Shown here in pieces: positions 8,224-16,460 of a stretch of 64,000 nt of DNA. The notes beneath the pieces are model-generated. The model ran no database searches, was not told the DNA's origin, and saw only the letters and a program-made list of their open reading frames with translations. Source of the DNA: an uncultured Eubacteriales bacterium (GTDB taxonomy: Bacteria > Bacillota > Clostridia > Oscillospirales > CAG-272); contig CAKSZH010000001.1 in NCBI GenBank assembly GCA_934525675.1, forward strand, positions 62,001 through 126,000, read 5' to 3'. Positions within the stretch are counted from its first letter, which is position 1, and each line of letters begins with the position of its first letter. A program made the translations under genes and the position numbers.

Positions 8224-9105
8224 ATGCTCAAGAAGATCCTCGGAAAACTGAAGTGGAAAAACTTCCTCCTCCTCACCCTGTCCGGTTTTATCAATGCCGC
8301 CGGCATCACCATTTTCTTGACGCCGGTCGGTCTGCTTGACAGCGGCATTTCCGGTACCTCCATGTTGCTCGCGAGTCTCACACCGGTCTCTCTTTCCATC
8401 TTCCTTGTGGTGCTGAACGTCCCGCTTTTCCTGTACGGACTGAAGCGTCAGGGACCCGTGTTCACCATATACGCGATCTATGCGGTCATCATGTATTCGC
8501 TCGGCGCATGGCTGATCAACGATGTGCTTCCCATTGATGTCACCATCCAGTCCCCGATCGCGGGAACCGATCTCGTGCTCTGCGCGATTTTCGGCGGCGT
8601 CATCTCCGGTATCGGCAGCGGACTTACCATCCGTTACGGCGGCGCGATCGACGGCATTGAAGTGCTTGCTGTCATCTTTGCAAAAAAGATCGGTGTGACA
8701 GTCGGAACCTTTGTCATGACATATAACATTATTCTGTACATTATCTGCGGCATTGTGTCCAAGAGTTGGGTCCTGCCGCTGTACTCCATCCTTGCCTACT
8801 ACGCGGGGCTCAAGATGATCGACTTCGTGGTCGAAGGTATCGACCGTTCCAAGGCGGCGTTCATCATCACAACCAAGCCAAAGGAGGTCGGCGGCGCTCT
8901 GTCCGAGACCTTCGGGCAGGGAATGACGATTCTGGAAGCAAAGGGTTTCTATTCAAATTCTCCAAAGACCGTGATCTATCTGGTCGTCAACCGGTTCCAG
9001 GTCGGTAAAATGCAGGACCTGGTACACGAGATTGACCCGACGGCATATATCACCATCAACGAAGTGGCGGATGTCTTCAAGTCCGTCAACCAGCAGCAGT
9101 CCTGA
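8224..9105 (+). CDS. YitT family membrane protein (DUF161 plus DUF2179)
   Basis: Predicted 293-residue integral membrane protein starting MLKKILGKL at 8224, with AAAGGA upstream; a longer open frame from 8128 covers the terminator and is rejected. About five to six hydrophobic segments fill residues 14-210, including the motifs TIFLTPVGLLDSGISG and RYGGAIDGIEVLA of the YitT/DUF161 group. A soluble C-terminal DUF2179 domain (about 215-285) follows, with EGIDRSKAAFIITTKP and GMTILEAKGFYSN. The function of the family is not established; transport has been proposed. It stands alone on the plus strand, 42 bases before the beta-helix gene. Confidence 0.9.
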   Translation: MLKKILGKLKWKNFLLLTLSGFINAAGITIFLTPVGLLDSGISGTSMLLASLTPVSLSIFLVVLNVPLFLYGLKRQGPVFTIYAIYAVIMYSLGAWLINDVLPIDVTIQSPIAGTDLVLCAIFGGVISGIGSGLTIRYGGAIDGIEVLAVIFAKKIGVTVGTFVMTYNIILYIICGIVSKSWVLPLYSILAYYAGLKMIDFVVEGIDRSKAAFIITTKPKEVGGALSETFGQGMTILEAKGFYSNSPKTVIYLVVNRFQVGKMQDLVHEIDPTAYITINEVADVFKSVNQQQS

Positions 9106-9147
9106 CAATTTCGGGCGGCGACCGTTTCGCCGAGCGGAGGAACTACC

Positions 9148-11256
9148 ATGAAAAATATGGCGACCTATACCACCTTTTACGTATCGAAAAAAAGCGGAAA
9201 CGACTGGAACACGGGCGAGAATCCCGTCTCCATCGGCGCAACCGACGGGCCCCTTGCCACGGTTGATTGCGCCTGGCAGCGGATCATGGAAATGCGGCGC
9301 TTCGGCGCGTGGCAGCCGATTACCGTGCGTTTACTAGACGAGGAATACGAAACCGACCACCCCATCAGCCTTTCCCCCGACCCGGATGTCCCCGTCGGGA
9401 AATGCGGCAATGTGACCTTCGAATCCTACGGAAACCGCCGCACGGTCGTGAGCGGCGGCAGACGGATTACCGGCTGGGGAAAGGACACCTTCAACGGCAC
9501 AGACTGCCTTTCTGTTTTTCTTCCCGAAGTGAAGGCGGGCAAGTGGCAGTTCTCCGATCTTTATGTCAACGGGACCCGCGCCGAGCTTCCGCGTTTCCCG
9601 GAGGACGGACTTCTGCTCCCCGAATCGGTGGAGAATAACATTGAGATGTTCAACGAAGGTTCTCACTGGTTTGTTGCCCGCAAGGGGGATATCCGCGATT
9701 TCCGCAATTTTGACGATTGTATCATTTCCTTCTGTCACTGGTGGATTGACGAACACGTCCGCATTGCAAAGTACGACCCCGCAACGCGCAAGGTCACGCT
9801 TGCCGCCAAAACGCGGTTCTCCATCTCGGATTTCAAGCCCCATTCGGGACTCAAGTATTACATTGAAAACGTCGCGGAGAGTTTCCGCAAACCCGGTCAA
9901 TGGTACCTCGACCGCCCGACCGGAATGCTTTATTACATTCCGCGCGACGGGGAAACGGCGGACACGCTGTCGGTACACGCGCCGGTGGTTGACCGCATCC
10001 TCGATGTGTCGGGCAGATACGACAAAAATGCGCATACCTGTGCCGATGTGATCTCCGGGATACGGTTCCGCAATCTGGATTTTGCTTATTCCAAGGGCGA
10101 TTATGTCAGCCGCGGCTTTGCCCCCAACTGCGAGACGGCAAGTGACGAAGAACCGTACGCAGCTGACCCGCAGGCTTGCAGTTCCATGCACGGCGCGGTC
10201 AATTTCTCCTATGCGAAAAACTGCGCGGTGGAGAACTGCCGCTTCTTCTGCTTCGGCACCCACGGACTGGTATTGGAGGCGGGAACGGTCGGAGCAATCG
10301 TCAGAGGCAACAGCTTCCGCGAGGGTGGCGGCGGCGGCATCCGCATCAACGGTGAGGGAAGAGTGAACGCCCCCGATCCGCGCGCCTACACCTGGGGAAA
10401 CCGCATCACGGACAACGAACTGTCAAATCTCGGCAGACGTCATTTTGCCGCCTGCGGGATTCTCTCCATGTTTTCCTATGACAATGAGATCTCGCACAAC
10501 GAGATCCACGACCTGTACTATTCGGGGATTTCCTGCGGCTGGGACTGGGGGTACCAGGAGACGGTCTCCCATGACAACCGCATTGAAAAGAACCTCATAT
10601 ACCGCATCGGTGACGGACTGCTCTCCGATATGGGCGGCATCTATACGCTCGGTAAACAGCCCGGGACAATCGTTTCGGGAAATGTCATTCACGACGTGAC
10701 CAGCCGCTTCTACGGCGGGTGGGCGCTGTATACCGATGAGGGCTCCAGTTACATGACGATTGAAAACAATGTCTGCTACAACGTATCGGAAAACTGCTTC
10801 CATCAGCATTTCGGCGGGCAGAACGTTGTAAGGAACAATATCTTCGCCTTTTCGCGTGACGGCTCCGTGCGCCTGTCCAAGCCCGAGACCCATATGGGTG
10901 TACTCATGGACGGCAATCTGCATTATCTCGGCGGCTCTCCCAAATACGGGCGTAACGACGAGTTCGGCTTTGCTCATTCCAACCTGTCCACGGTCCGCGA
11001 GATGATCTTCGACCGGCAGGAGAAGCAGCCGCTTCTGTTCCGCATCGGCGCCCCGGAGCATCCGGAGGATGACCGTACCTTCACCCTCGAACAGATGAGG
11101 GTGGCTTATGGGGTGGATGAAGACACGCTCATTGCCGATCCCGGATTCCGCGACCCCGATCACTTTGATTTCACGCTTTCTCCCGATTCCTTCGCAGTCA
11201 GGCTCGGCTTTGTGCCGATCGACACCTCGGATGTCGGACCGCGCGTCAGGCTCTGA
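9148..11256 (+). CDS. Right-handed parallel beta-helix protein, probable carbohydrate-active enzyme
   Basis: Predicted 702-residue protein. The opening TTFYVSKKSGNDWNTGE and the segments VVSGGRRITGWG and LYVNGTRAELPRFP are typical of beta-helix glycosidase-like proteins (GH141/GH120-type architecture). The middle (about 290-560) has repeated N-x-x-x short strands such as NCRFFCFGTHGLVLE, GNSFREGGGGGIRI, NRIEKNLIYRIGDGL, and ENNVCYNVSENCF, as in pectate-lyase-like solenoids. No signal peptide is evident, so it may act on oligosaccharides inside the cell. GCGGAGG lies 8 bases before the ATG. Substrate and catalytic residues cannot be assigned. Confidence 0.75.
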   Translation: MKNMATYTTFYVSKKSGNDWNTGENPVSIGATDGPLATVDCAWQRIMEMRRFGAWQPITVRLLDEEYETDHPISLSPDPDVPVGKCGNVTFESYGNRRTVVSGGRRITGWGKDTFNGTDCLSVFLPEVKAGKWQFSDLYVNGTRAELPRFPEDGLLLPESVENNIEMFNEGSHWFVARKGDIRDFRNFDDCIISFCHWWIDEHVRIAKYDPATRKVTLAAKTRFSISDFKPHSGLKYYIENVAESFRKPGQWYLDRPTGMLYYIPRDGETADTLSVHAPVVDRILDVSGRYDKNAHTCADVISGIRFRNLDFAYSKGDYVSRGFAPNCETASDEEPYAADPQACSSMHGAVNFSYAKNCAVENCRFFCFGTHGLVLEAGTVGAIVRGNSFREGGGGGIRINGEGRVNAPDPRAYTWGNRITDNELSNLGRRHFAACGILSMFSYDNEISHNEIHDLYYSGISCGWDWGYQETVSHDNRIEKNLIYRIGDGLLSDMGGIYTLGKQPGTIVSGNVIHDVTSRFYGGWALYTDEGSSYMTIENNVCYNVSENCFHQHFGGQNVVRNNIFAFSRDGSVRLSKPETHMGVLMDGNLHYLGGSPKYGRNDEFGFAHSNLSTVREMIFDRQEKQPLLFRIGAPEHPEDDRTFTLEQMRVAYGVDEDTLIADPGFRDPDHFDFTLSPDSFAVRLGFVPIDTSDVGPRVRL

Positions 11257-11263
11257 TTCCGAT

Positions 11264-11309
11264 ACAAAAAAGCCGCCCGCTTCCTGTTTGGAAAGCGGGC
11301 GGCTTTTTA
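11264..11309. terminator. Bidirectional intrinsic terminator between convergent genes
   Basis: Stem AGCCGCCCGCTT/AAGCGGGCGGCT with A-run on the left and T-run on the right. It can stop both the beta-helix gene from the left and the permease gene from the right. Confidence 0.9.
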
Positions 11310-11326
11310 TGTAATGGAATTGCGGA

Positions 11327-12694
11327 TTACTGATCCTGGTTTTCTTTGTTCTTGTTTCTGTGGGAAACCAGCAGGTTGACCAGAATACCGAGCACAAGTG
11401 CGCAGGCAATCGCAGTCAGCTTGATCTGACCGATCATCAGTGCCATGCCGCCGATGCCGGCGATCAGGATCACGGAGACGGTGAACAGGTTGCCGTTATC
11501 CTCCAGGTCAACCTTCTGGATCATCTTGAGACCGGAGACGGCGATGAAGCCGTACAGCGAAATGCACACACCGCCCATAACGCATCCGGGGATGGTGGAG
11601 AGGAAGGTGACAAAGGGAGCGAAGAAGGAAGCAACGATCGCCATGATCGCGGTCGCGAGAATGGTGACGACAGACGCGTTACCGGAAATTGCGACACAGC
11701 CGACGGATTCGCCGTAGGTCGTGTTGGGGCAGCCGCCGAACAGAGCACCTGCAATGGAGCCGACACCGTCGCCGAGCAGGGTTCTGTGCAGACCGGGGTC
11801 TTCCAGAAGGTCCTTTTCGATGATGGCGGAAATGTTCTTGTGATCTGCGAGATGCTCCGCAAAAACAACGAATGCCACGGGAACATACGCGACGGCGATC
11901 ATTGCGATGTAAGAGCCGATCGAGCCGTATTCACCGAACTGGTAGTTGCCCTTGAATGCTTCGACGAATGCAAAGTCGGGGTACCACTGCATATTCTGGA
12001 ACTTGGAGAAATCAATAATCTGAAGTGTTTCATTATTGGTTGCGATGCCGATTCCGGTGAAGATTGCGGCGACTGCGTAGCCTGCCATGATGCCGATGAT
12101 GAAGGGAATCATCTTTGCCATCTTCTTGCCGTAGACCGAGCAGGCAATGACCGTGCCGAGCGTGATGAGCGCACAGAGGAGGCAAAGACCTGCCTTAGGA
12201 GTCATGACGCGGACAGAGTTTGCGTCAAGCGTTACACCGACAGCGTCGTTCACTGCGTTGACAGCAAGCGACAGACCGATGAGAGCGACGGTAGGACCGA
12301 TGACCACGGTAGGCATCAGCTTGGAAATCCATTTCACGCCCGCAAACTTGACGATCAGTGCGATGATGATGTAAACAAGCCCTGCAAACCCTGCGCCGAT
12401 GAGCAGACCGAGGTAACCGAGGGACATGGAAATGCCGCCTCCGAATGCCGCGAACATTGAGGGCAGGAATGCGAAGGAAGAACCGAGGAAGACGGGGCTC
12501 TTGAACTTCGTGAAGAGCAGGTAGACGATCGTGCCGACGCCTGCGCCGAACAGAGCAGCCGACTGGGACATTCCGTTGCCGACGATCGTAGGAACGGCGA
12601 TGGTTGCCGCCAAGATCGCAAGCAGCTGCTGGAATGCGAAGACCAGCACCTGACCGAATTTCGGCCGATCATTCACGTTGTAGACGAGTTTCAT
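11327..12694 (-). CDS. uraA: NCS2-family uracil/xanthine permease
   Basis: Predicted 455-residue membrane transporter of the nucleobase:cation symporter-2 family, importing uracil or xanthine. N-terminal VLVFAFQQLLAILAATIAVP and the segments FLGSSFAFLPSMFAAFGGG, VIGPTVALIGLSLA, FGGCPNTTYGESVG, and VMGGVCISLYG are characteristic; QNMQWYPDF and AEHLADHKN support the uracil (UraA/PyrP) branch. About 12 to 14 hydrophobic segments are present. The gene stands alone and has a long leader (12695-12876) with a structured RNA and terminator, described separately. Substrate preference between uracil and xanthine is inferred only. Confidence 0.92.
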   Translation of the reverse strand: MKLVYNVNDRPKFGQVLVFAFQQLLAILAATIAVPTIVGNGMSQSAALFGAGVGTIVYLLFTKFKSPVFLGSSFAFLPSMFAAFGGGISMSLGYLGLLIGAGFAGLVYIIIALIVKFAGVKWISKLMPTVVIGPTVALIGLSLAVNAVNDAVGVTLDANSVRVMTPKAGLCLLCALITLGTVIACSVYGKKMAKMIPFIIGIMAGYAVAAIFTGIGIATNNETLQIIDFSKFQNMQWYPDFAFVEAFKGNYQFGEYGSIGSYIAMIAVAYVPVAFVVFAEHLADHKNISAIIEKDLLEDPGLHRTLLGDGVGSIAGALFGGCPNTTYGESVGCVAISGNASVVTILATAIMAIVASFFAPFVTFLSTIPGCVMGGVCISLYGFIAVSGLKMIQKVDLEDNGNLFTVSVILIAGIGGMALMIGQIKLTAIACALVLGILVNLLVSHRNKNKENQDQ

Positions 12695-12726
12695 GATTTA
12701 AACTCCTTAGTCTTTTATTTATTAAA

Positions 12727-12744
12727 TGTAAGGCAAGCCTTACA
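12727..12744. promoter_or_regulatory. Inverted repeat upstream of the permease ribosome binding site
   Basis: An 8-bp inverted repeat TGTAAGGC/GCCTTACA around two bases, lying between the leader terminator and the permease start. It could form a small hairpin in the mRNA or be a protein-binding site; there is no T-run directly after it. Confidence 0.4.
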
Positions 12745-12755
12745 GATAATCGGAT

Positions 12756-12787
12756 AAAAAAATACCGAATACAGAAACTGTATCCGG
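12756..12787 (-). terminator. Intrinsic terminator inside the permease leader (putative expression platform)
   Basis: On the minus strand CCGGATACAG and CTGTATTCGG form a 10-bp stem with a TTT loop, followed by TA and a run of seven T. It sits between promoter and coding region, so readthrough is required for permease expression. The 5' arm shares its first bases with the closing stem of the element at 12785-12855. Confidence 0.75.
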
Positions 12788-12855
12788 CAGACTGCGCTCC
12801 ATATGGGTAGCCCCATTCAACTTGTTCTCGCGGTGACCATATTACGCATCTGCCG
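12785..12855 (-). ncRNA. Structured leader RNA of the permease gene, candidate riboswitch aptamer
   Basis: On the minus strand the closing arms CGGCAGA/TCTGCCG (7 bp), extended by TGCG/CGCA with one bulged base, enclose a second pairing ATATGG/CCATAT and a 30-base apical part. The final CCG of the closing stem is also the start of the terminator stem, so the two structures compete at their bases. I compared it by eye with purine, preQ1, THF, ZTP, guanidine, and PRPP riboswitch consensus features and with the PyrR-binding hairpin, and found no convincing match. A ligand such as a nucleobase is an inference from the gene it precedes. Confidence 0.5.
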
Positions 12856-12880
12856 TTATAGTGGTTCCTTGACTTTTGAC

Positions 12881-12909
12881 AGTATAGCACACAAAACGAC
12901 TTTTGTAAA
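12881..12909 (-). promoter_or_regulatory. Promoter of the permease gene
   Basis: On the minus strand TTTACA (12904-12909) and TATACT (12881-12886) with a 17-base spacer. Transcription would start near 12874, giving a leader of about 180 bases. The stretch 12910-13170 to the right holds no gene that I can recognise. Confidence 0.8.
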
Positions 12910-13176
12910 TAGGAATTCACAAAATGAACGGAATGAAATAAGCAGAAAAAAGCGTTCATTTTTTGTAAAGGTTTCACAAACGCAAGTCATTAGTCACCCG
13001 CCTGGTACCCGGAAAGATACCTTGAGGACAGGGGATCCCGGCTTGCCGTGCCCGCGGTTTTGTTCCGGCAGGGAAACCGGGCGGAGGTCCGGGAATCCCT
13101 CGTTCTCATGCCTGTCAGCCCGGTATTCTGAGGACACGGCACGACGTTTAGCGGCGCGGAAAAAGGCGGAAAATGA

Positions 13177-13205
13177 TTGACAAACCGGGCGGGATAGAGT
13201 ATAAT
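13177..13205 (+). promoter_or_regulatory. Promoter of the RpiR-family regulator gene
   Basis: TTGACA (13177-13182) and TATAAT (13200-13205) separated by 17 bases, a full-consensus vegetative promoter about 70 bases upstream of the start codon. Confidence 0.85.
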
Positions 13206-13274
13206 GAAAAAAGTTATGATCGGTACCGGGAGCCGTTTGTCCGGAAAACGGATACGGCGGAAAGGAATCACAAA

Positions 13275-14138
13275 ATGAGCCACGACCTTCTCAAAACCAT
13301 GGAGGAAAAGCTGCCGACTTTCTCCAAGGGACAGCGGCAGATCACCCATTTTCTGCTCGATCACTATGACCGTGCGGCGTATATGACCGCCTCCAAACTG
13401 GGACGGGAAACGGGGGTTTCGGAGTCCACTGTTGTCCGCTTTGCCATTGAGCTCGGCTATGAGGGGTATCCGGAGTTCCAGAAGGCACTGCAGGAAGTCG
13501 TGCGCATGAAGCTGACCTCGGTTCAGCGTGTCGCGGTCACGGATCAGCTGATCGGCGAGGGCGACGTGCTGGAGAAGGTGCTGATGTCCGACGTGGACAA
13601 AATCCGCCGCACGCTGGACGGAATCGACCGCCGGGTGTTTGAAGAAGCGGTGGACCGCATTATTTCCGCAAAGAATATCTATATCATCGGCGTGCGTTCC
13701 TCCTCCTGCCTCGCGGGCTTTCTCAATTACAGCCTGCGTATGATATTCGACAACGTGCGTCAGGTGCAGCCGACCTCCGGCTCCGAAATGTTTGAGCAGA
13801 TCGTGCAGATCGGTGAGGGCGATGTCATGCTTGCCGTCAGTTTCCCCCGATATTCCAAGAAGATCATCAATGCGGTGGGGTACGCGAAGGACGCGGGCGC
13901 AGATATCATTTCCATTACCGACAGCCCGGAATCCCCGATTGCCGCAAAGGGCGATCAGGTGCTGTATGCCCAGAGCGATATGGCTGCATTTGTGGACTCC
14001 CTGGTCGCGCCGCTCAGTATCATCAACGCGATCATCGTAGCCGTTGCACGCAAAAAGCGTGACCAGGTGACCGAACGTCTCCGCAAGTTGGAGACCATCT
14101 GGGATGAGTACGACGTGTACGCCAAGTCCCAGAACTGA
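13275..14138 (+). CDS. MurR/RpiR family transcriptional regulator
   Basis: Predicted 287-residue regulator. The N-terminal HTH_6 domain (about 1-78) has SKGQRQITHFLLDHYDRAA and a helix-turn-helix ASKLGRETGVSESTVVRFAIE. The C-terminal SIS sugar-phosphate-binding domain (about 110-255) has NIYIIGVRSSSCLAGFLN, VMLAVSFPRYSKK, and IISITDSPESP. The family usually senses phosphosugars; the effector is not apparent because the neighbours are a permease and a flavoprotein. Start chosen at 13275 because GGAAAGGA precedes it; the open frame continues upstream across the promoter and is not used. Confidence 0.9.
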   Translation: MSHDLLKTMEEKLPTFSKGQRQITHFLLDHYDRAAYMTASKLGRETGVSESTVVRFAIELGYEGYPEFQKALQEVVRMKLTSVQRVAVTDQLIGEGDVLEKVLMSDVDKIRRTLDGIDRRVFEEAVDRIISAKNIYIIGVRSSSCLAGFLNYSLRMIFDNVRQVQPTSGSEMFEQIVQIGEGDVMLAVSFPRYSKKIINAVGYAKDAGADIISITDSPESPIAAKGDQVLYAQSDMAAFVDSLVAPLSIINAIIVAVARKKRDQVTERLRKLETIWDEYDVYAKSQN

Positions 14139-14142
14139 TTGT

Positions 14143-15600
14143 ATGTCAAGAGAAATACGTGATACGGGCTTTGCCGCCGGGAAAACGGGCGGAGCCTTCA
14201 ACAAGCCGGGAACACAGAATTCCCGTCAGGCATTGCAGCCCGGAAAAAAGGCGACTGCAAAGGCAGTCGGTTTTTCGCAGCCGAAAGCAGATTTTATGCA
14301 GCCCGGTGCAGGCGTTTCACAACCAACCGCAGGTGTTTCACAGTCGTCCGCACCCGGCGCCGCGGATCCCGATGTCATCGTCATCGGCGCGGGCGCCGCG
14401 GGTATGATGGCGGCTGTGACCGCCGCGCGTGCAGGTGCTTCGGTGACGCTGTTTGAACGCGGCGACAAAGAGGGAAGAAAGCTCCGGATCACCGGCAAGG
14501 GGAGGTGCAATGTCACCAACGACTGCGACACCGAAGAATTCCTTTCCAACGTCCCGACCAATCCGCGCTTTCTTTATACCGCCCTCAACCGGTTCGGTAC
14601 GGCGGAGACCAAAGCGTTTTTCGAGGATGCGGGCGTTCCCCTCAAGGTGGAGCGCGGCAAACGGGTGTTTCCCGTTTCCGACCGCGCCGCGGATATCGTT
14701 TCCGCACTGGTAAAGACCTGCCGCGAGGCGGGCGTCTGTACCGTGCACGAGCGGGTGCATGACATCCGCACGGTGGACGGTCGCGTGACCGGCGTGACGG
14801 CGGGCGGGAAATTTTACTCCGCCGGAGCCGTGATTCTCGCCACGGGCGGGAAGTCCTATCCCTTAACCGGCTCCGACGGCGACGGTTACCGCATGGCGGA
14901 GGCGCTCGGACACACCGTCACGCCGCTTTGTCCCTCGCTTGTTCCCATCGTGGAGGACGGACATTTCTGTGCGTCGCTTCAGGGGCTGTCGCTCCGCAAC
15001 GTTTCGCTCCGTATCACGGAGCGGGGGGACGGCAAAGTCGTCTATGAAGATTTCGGAGAGATGATGTTCACGCATTTCGGCTTGACGGGACCCATGATCC
15101 TGTCCGCATCGGCGCATCTTTCCGACATGGCGCCGGGAAAATATGAGGCGCAGATCGACCTCAAGCCGGCGCTTGACGAAAAGACGCTGGACGCGCGGGT
15201 GCTCTCGGATTTCTCCAGATATGAAAACCGTGATTTCATCAACGCGCTGGGGGATCTGCTTCCCCAGAAGCTGATCCTGCCCGTGATCCGCCTGTCGGGG
15301 ATCGACGAGCGCAAAAAGGTCAACTCGGTGACAAGGGAGGAACGGAAAAAGCTGGTCTCGGTCATCAAGGGACTGCGTGTGCCGCTTCGCGGCTTCCGCC
15401 CGATTGAGGAAGCCATCGTTACCAAGGGCGGTATCAGCGTGAAAGAGGTCAGCCCCCGTACCATGGAATCCAAGTTGGTCGCGGGTCTCTACTTCGCGGG
15501 CGAGGTGCTGGATCTGGATGCCTATACGGGCGGCTTTAATCTCCAGATCGCCTTTTCGACCGGCGTGCTTGCGGGAGAATCCGCGGCAGAGAAGCTCTGA
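14143..15600 (+). CDS. BaiN/HI0933-type FAD-dependent oxidoreductase
   Basis: Flavoprotein of the BaiN/HI0933 family. The FAD-binding fold starts with DVIVIGAGAAGMMAAVTAAR, followed by the signature GRKLRITGKGRCNVTN; ILATGGKSYPLTGSDGDGY, THFGLTGPMIL, and the C-terminal AGEVLDLDAYTGGFNLQIA complete it. The reaction is unknown for most members. The first 77 residues, from the ATG at 14143, are a Q/P/G-rich stretch with SQP repeats absent from the family, and a terminator-like hairpin lies within it at 14252-14275. Translation may really begin at the ATG at 14296, which gives 434 residues, close to the usual length. No strong ribosome binding site favours either start. Confidence 0.88.
   Translation: MSREIRDTGFAAGKTGGAFNKPGTQNSRQALQPGKKATAKAVGFSQPKADFMQPGAGVSQPTAGVSQSSAPGAADPDVIVIGAGAAGMMAAVTAARAGASVTLFERGDKEGRKLRITGKGRCNVTNDCDTEEFLSNVPTNPRFLYTALNRFGTAETKAFFEDAGVPLKVERGKRVFPVSDRAADIVSALVKTCREAGVCTVHERVHDIRTVDGRVTGVTAGGKFYSAGAVILATGGKSYPLTGSDGDGYRMAEALGHTVTPLCPSLVPIVEDGHFCASLQGLSLRNVSLRITERGDGKVVYEDFGEMMFTHFGLTGPMILSASAHLSDMAPGKYEAQIDLKPALDEKTLDARVLSDFSRYENRDFINALGDLLPQKLILPVIRLSGIDERKKVNSVTREERKKLVSVIKGLRVPLRGFRPIEEAIVTKGGISVKEVSPRTMESKLVAGLYFAGEVLDLDAYTGGFNLQIAFSTGVLAGESAAEKL
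14252..14275 (+). terminator. Terminator-like hairpin inside the annotated 5' end of the flavoprotein gene
   Basis: CGACTGC and GCAGTCG pair around AAAG and are followed by GTTTTT. It lies 114 bases after the RpiR regulator stop and may be its terminator, which would place the true flavoprotein start downstream. Confidence 0.5.
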
Positions 15601-15782
15601 CGAAGAACCACTGACAACGGAGAGACAGAATTTATTCCGCCGAAGCCCGGTGACGTGGTGCGGGCGGAGCAATCGTCCCCGCCCGGTGCCATGCCCCGCG
15701 AAAAACGGGTGGCAGGAAAATCGTGCCATTCAGAACCCCGGAAACAAAAAAGACAGACGGAAGGTCAGGAAACCGATAGATT

Positions 15783-16460
15783 ATGATTCGTATCGCCATT
15801 GACGGTCCCGCTGGCGCGGGGAAGAGTACCATTGCAAGAATGACCGCAAAAAAGCTCGGCATCATATACGTGGATACCGGGGCACTTTACCGCACGGTCG
15901 GTTACTATGTCCGCTCGGTCGGAGCGGATCCGCATGACGCGGCGGCGGTGGAAAAGCTGCTTCCCGCCATTCACATCGAAGTGAAATTTGAAGGCGGCAG
16001 GCAGACCGTCATGCTCAACGGGGAGGATCTCGGCGACCGTATCCGCGAGCCGGAAATGTCCATGTACGCGTCCGCCGTTTCGGCAATCCCCGCAGTGCGC
16101 GCGTTTCTTCTGGACACCCAGAGAGATATTGCGAAAAAAAACAGCGTTATCATGGACGGTCGTGACATCGGCACGGTGATTCTGCCCGACGCGGACGTCA
16201 AAGTGTTCATGTTCGCCTCCGACGAGGTGCGCGCCCGCCGGAGATATAACGAACTGATTGCAAAGGGGATGAACGTCCGGTATGAGGACGTTCTCCGCGA
16301 AATGACCGAGCGCGACAGACAGGACCGCGGCAGACAGACCGCCCCCTGCGTTCCCGCGCCCGACGCGATTTTGTTTGACAATTCCGACCTCACGCCGGAT
16401 GAATGCGTGGATCGGATCATCGGTTTTGCCGAAAAAAAGAAGGCGGAGGTCGGTCGGTAA
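15783..16460 (+). CDS. cmk: Cytidylate kinase
   Basis: Predicted 225-residue (d)CMP kinase that phosphorylates CMP and dCMP using ATP. Walker A GPAGAGKST lies at residues 8-16; YVDTGALYRTV, MDGRDIGTVILPDADVK, and the C-terminal R-rich ERDRQDRGR segment are family marks. Length fits (about 220). It is followed at once by plsC (TAATG overlap) and ispH-rpsA, an order widely conserved in Clostridia. Upstream, 15601-15782 shows no promoter I trust and no other gene. Confidence 0.97.
   Translation: MIRIAIDGPAGAGKSTIARMTAKKLGIIYVDTGALYRTVGYYVRSVGADPHDAAAVEKLLPAIHIEVKFEGGRQTVMLNGEDLGDRIREPEMSMYASAVSAIPAVRAFLLDTQRDIAKKNSVIMDGRDIGTVILPDADVKVFMFASDEVRARRRYNELIAKGMNVRYEDVLREMTERDRQDRGRQTAPCVPAPDAILFDNSDLTPDECVDRIIGFAEKKKAEVGR

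Noticed and set aside
12785..12855. Purine-type riboswitch for the permease leader
   Set aside because: The conserved junction and loop sequences of the purine aptamer are missing, so I left the element unassigned.
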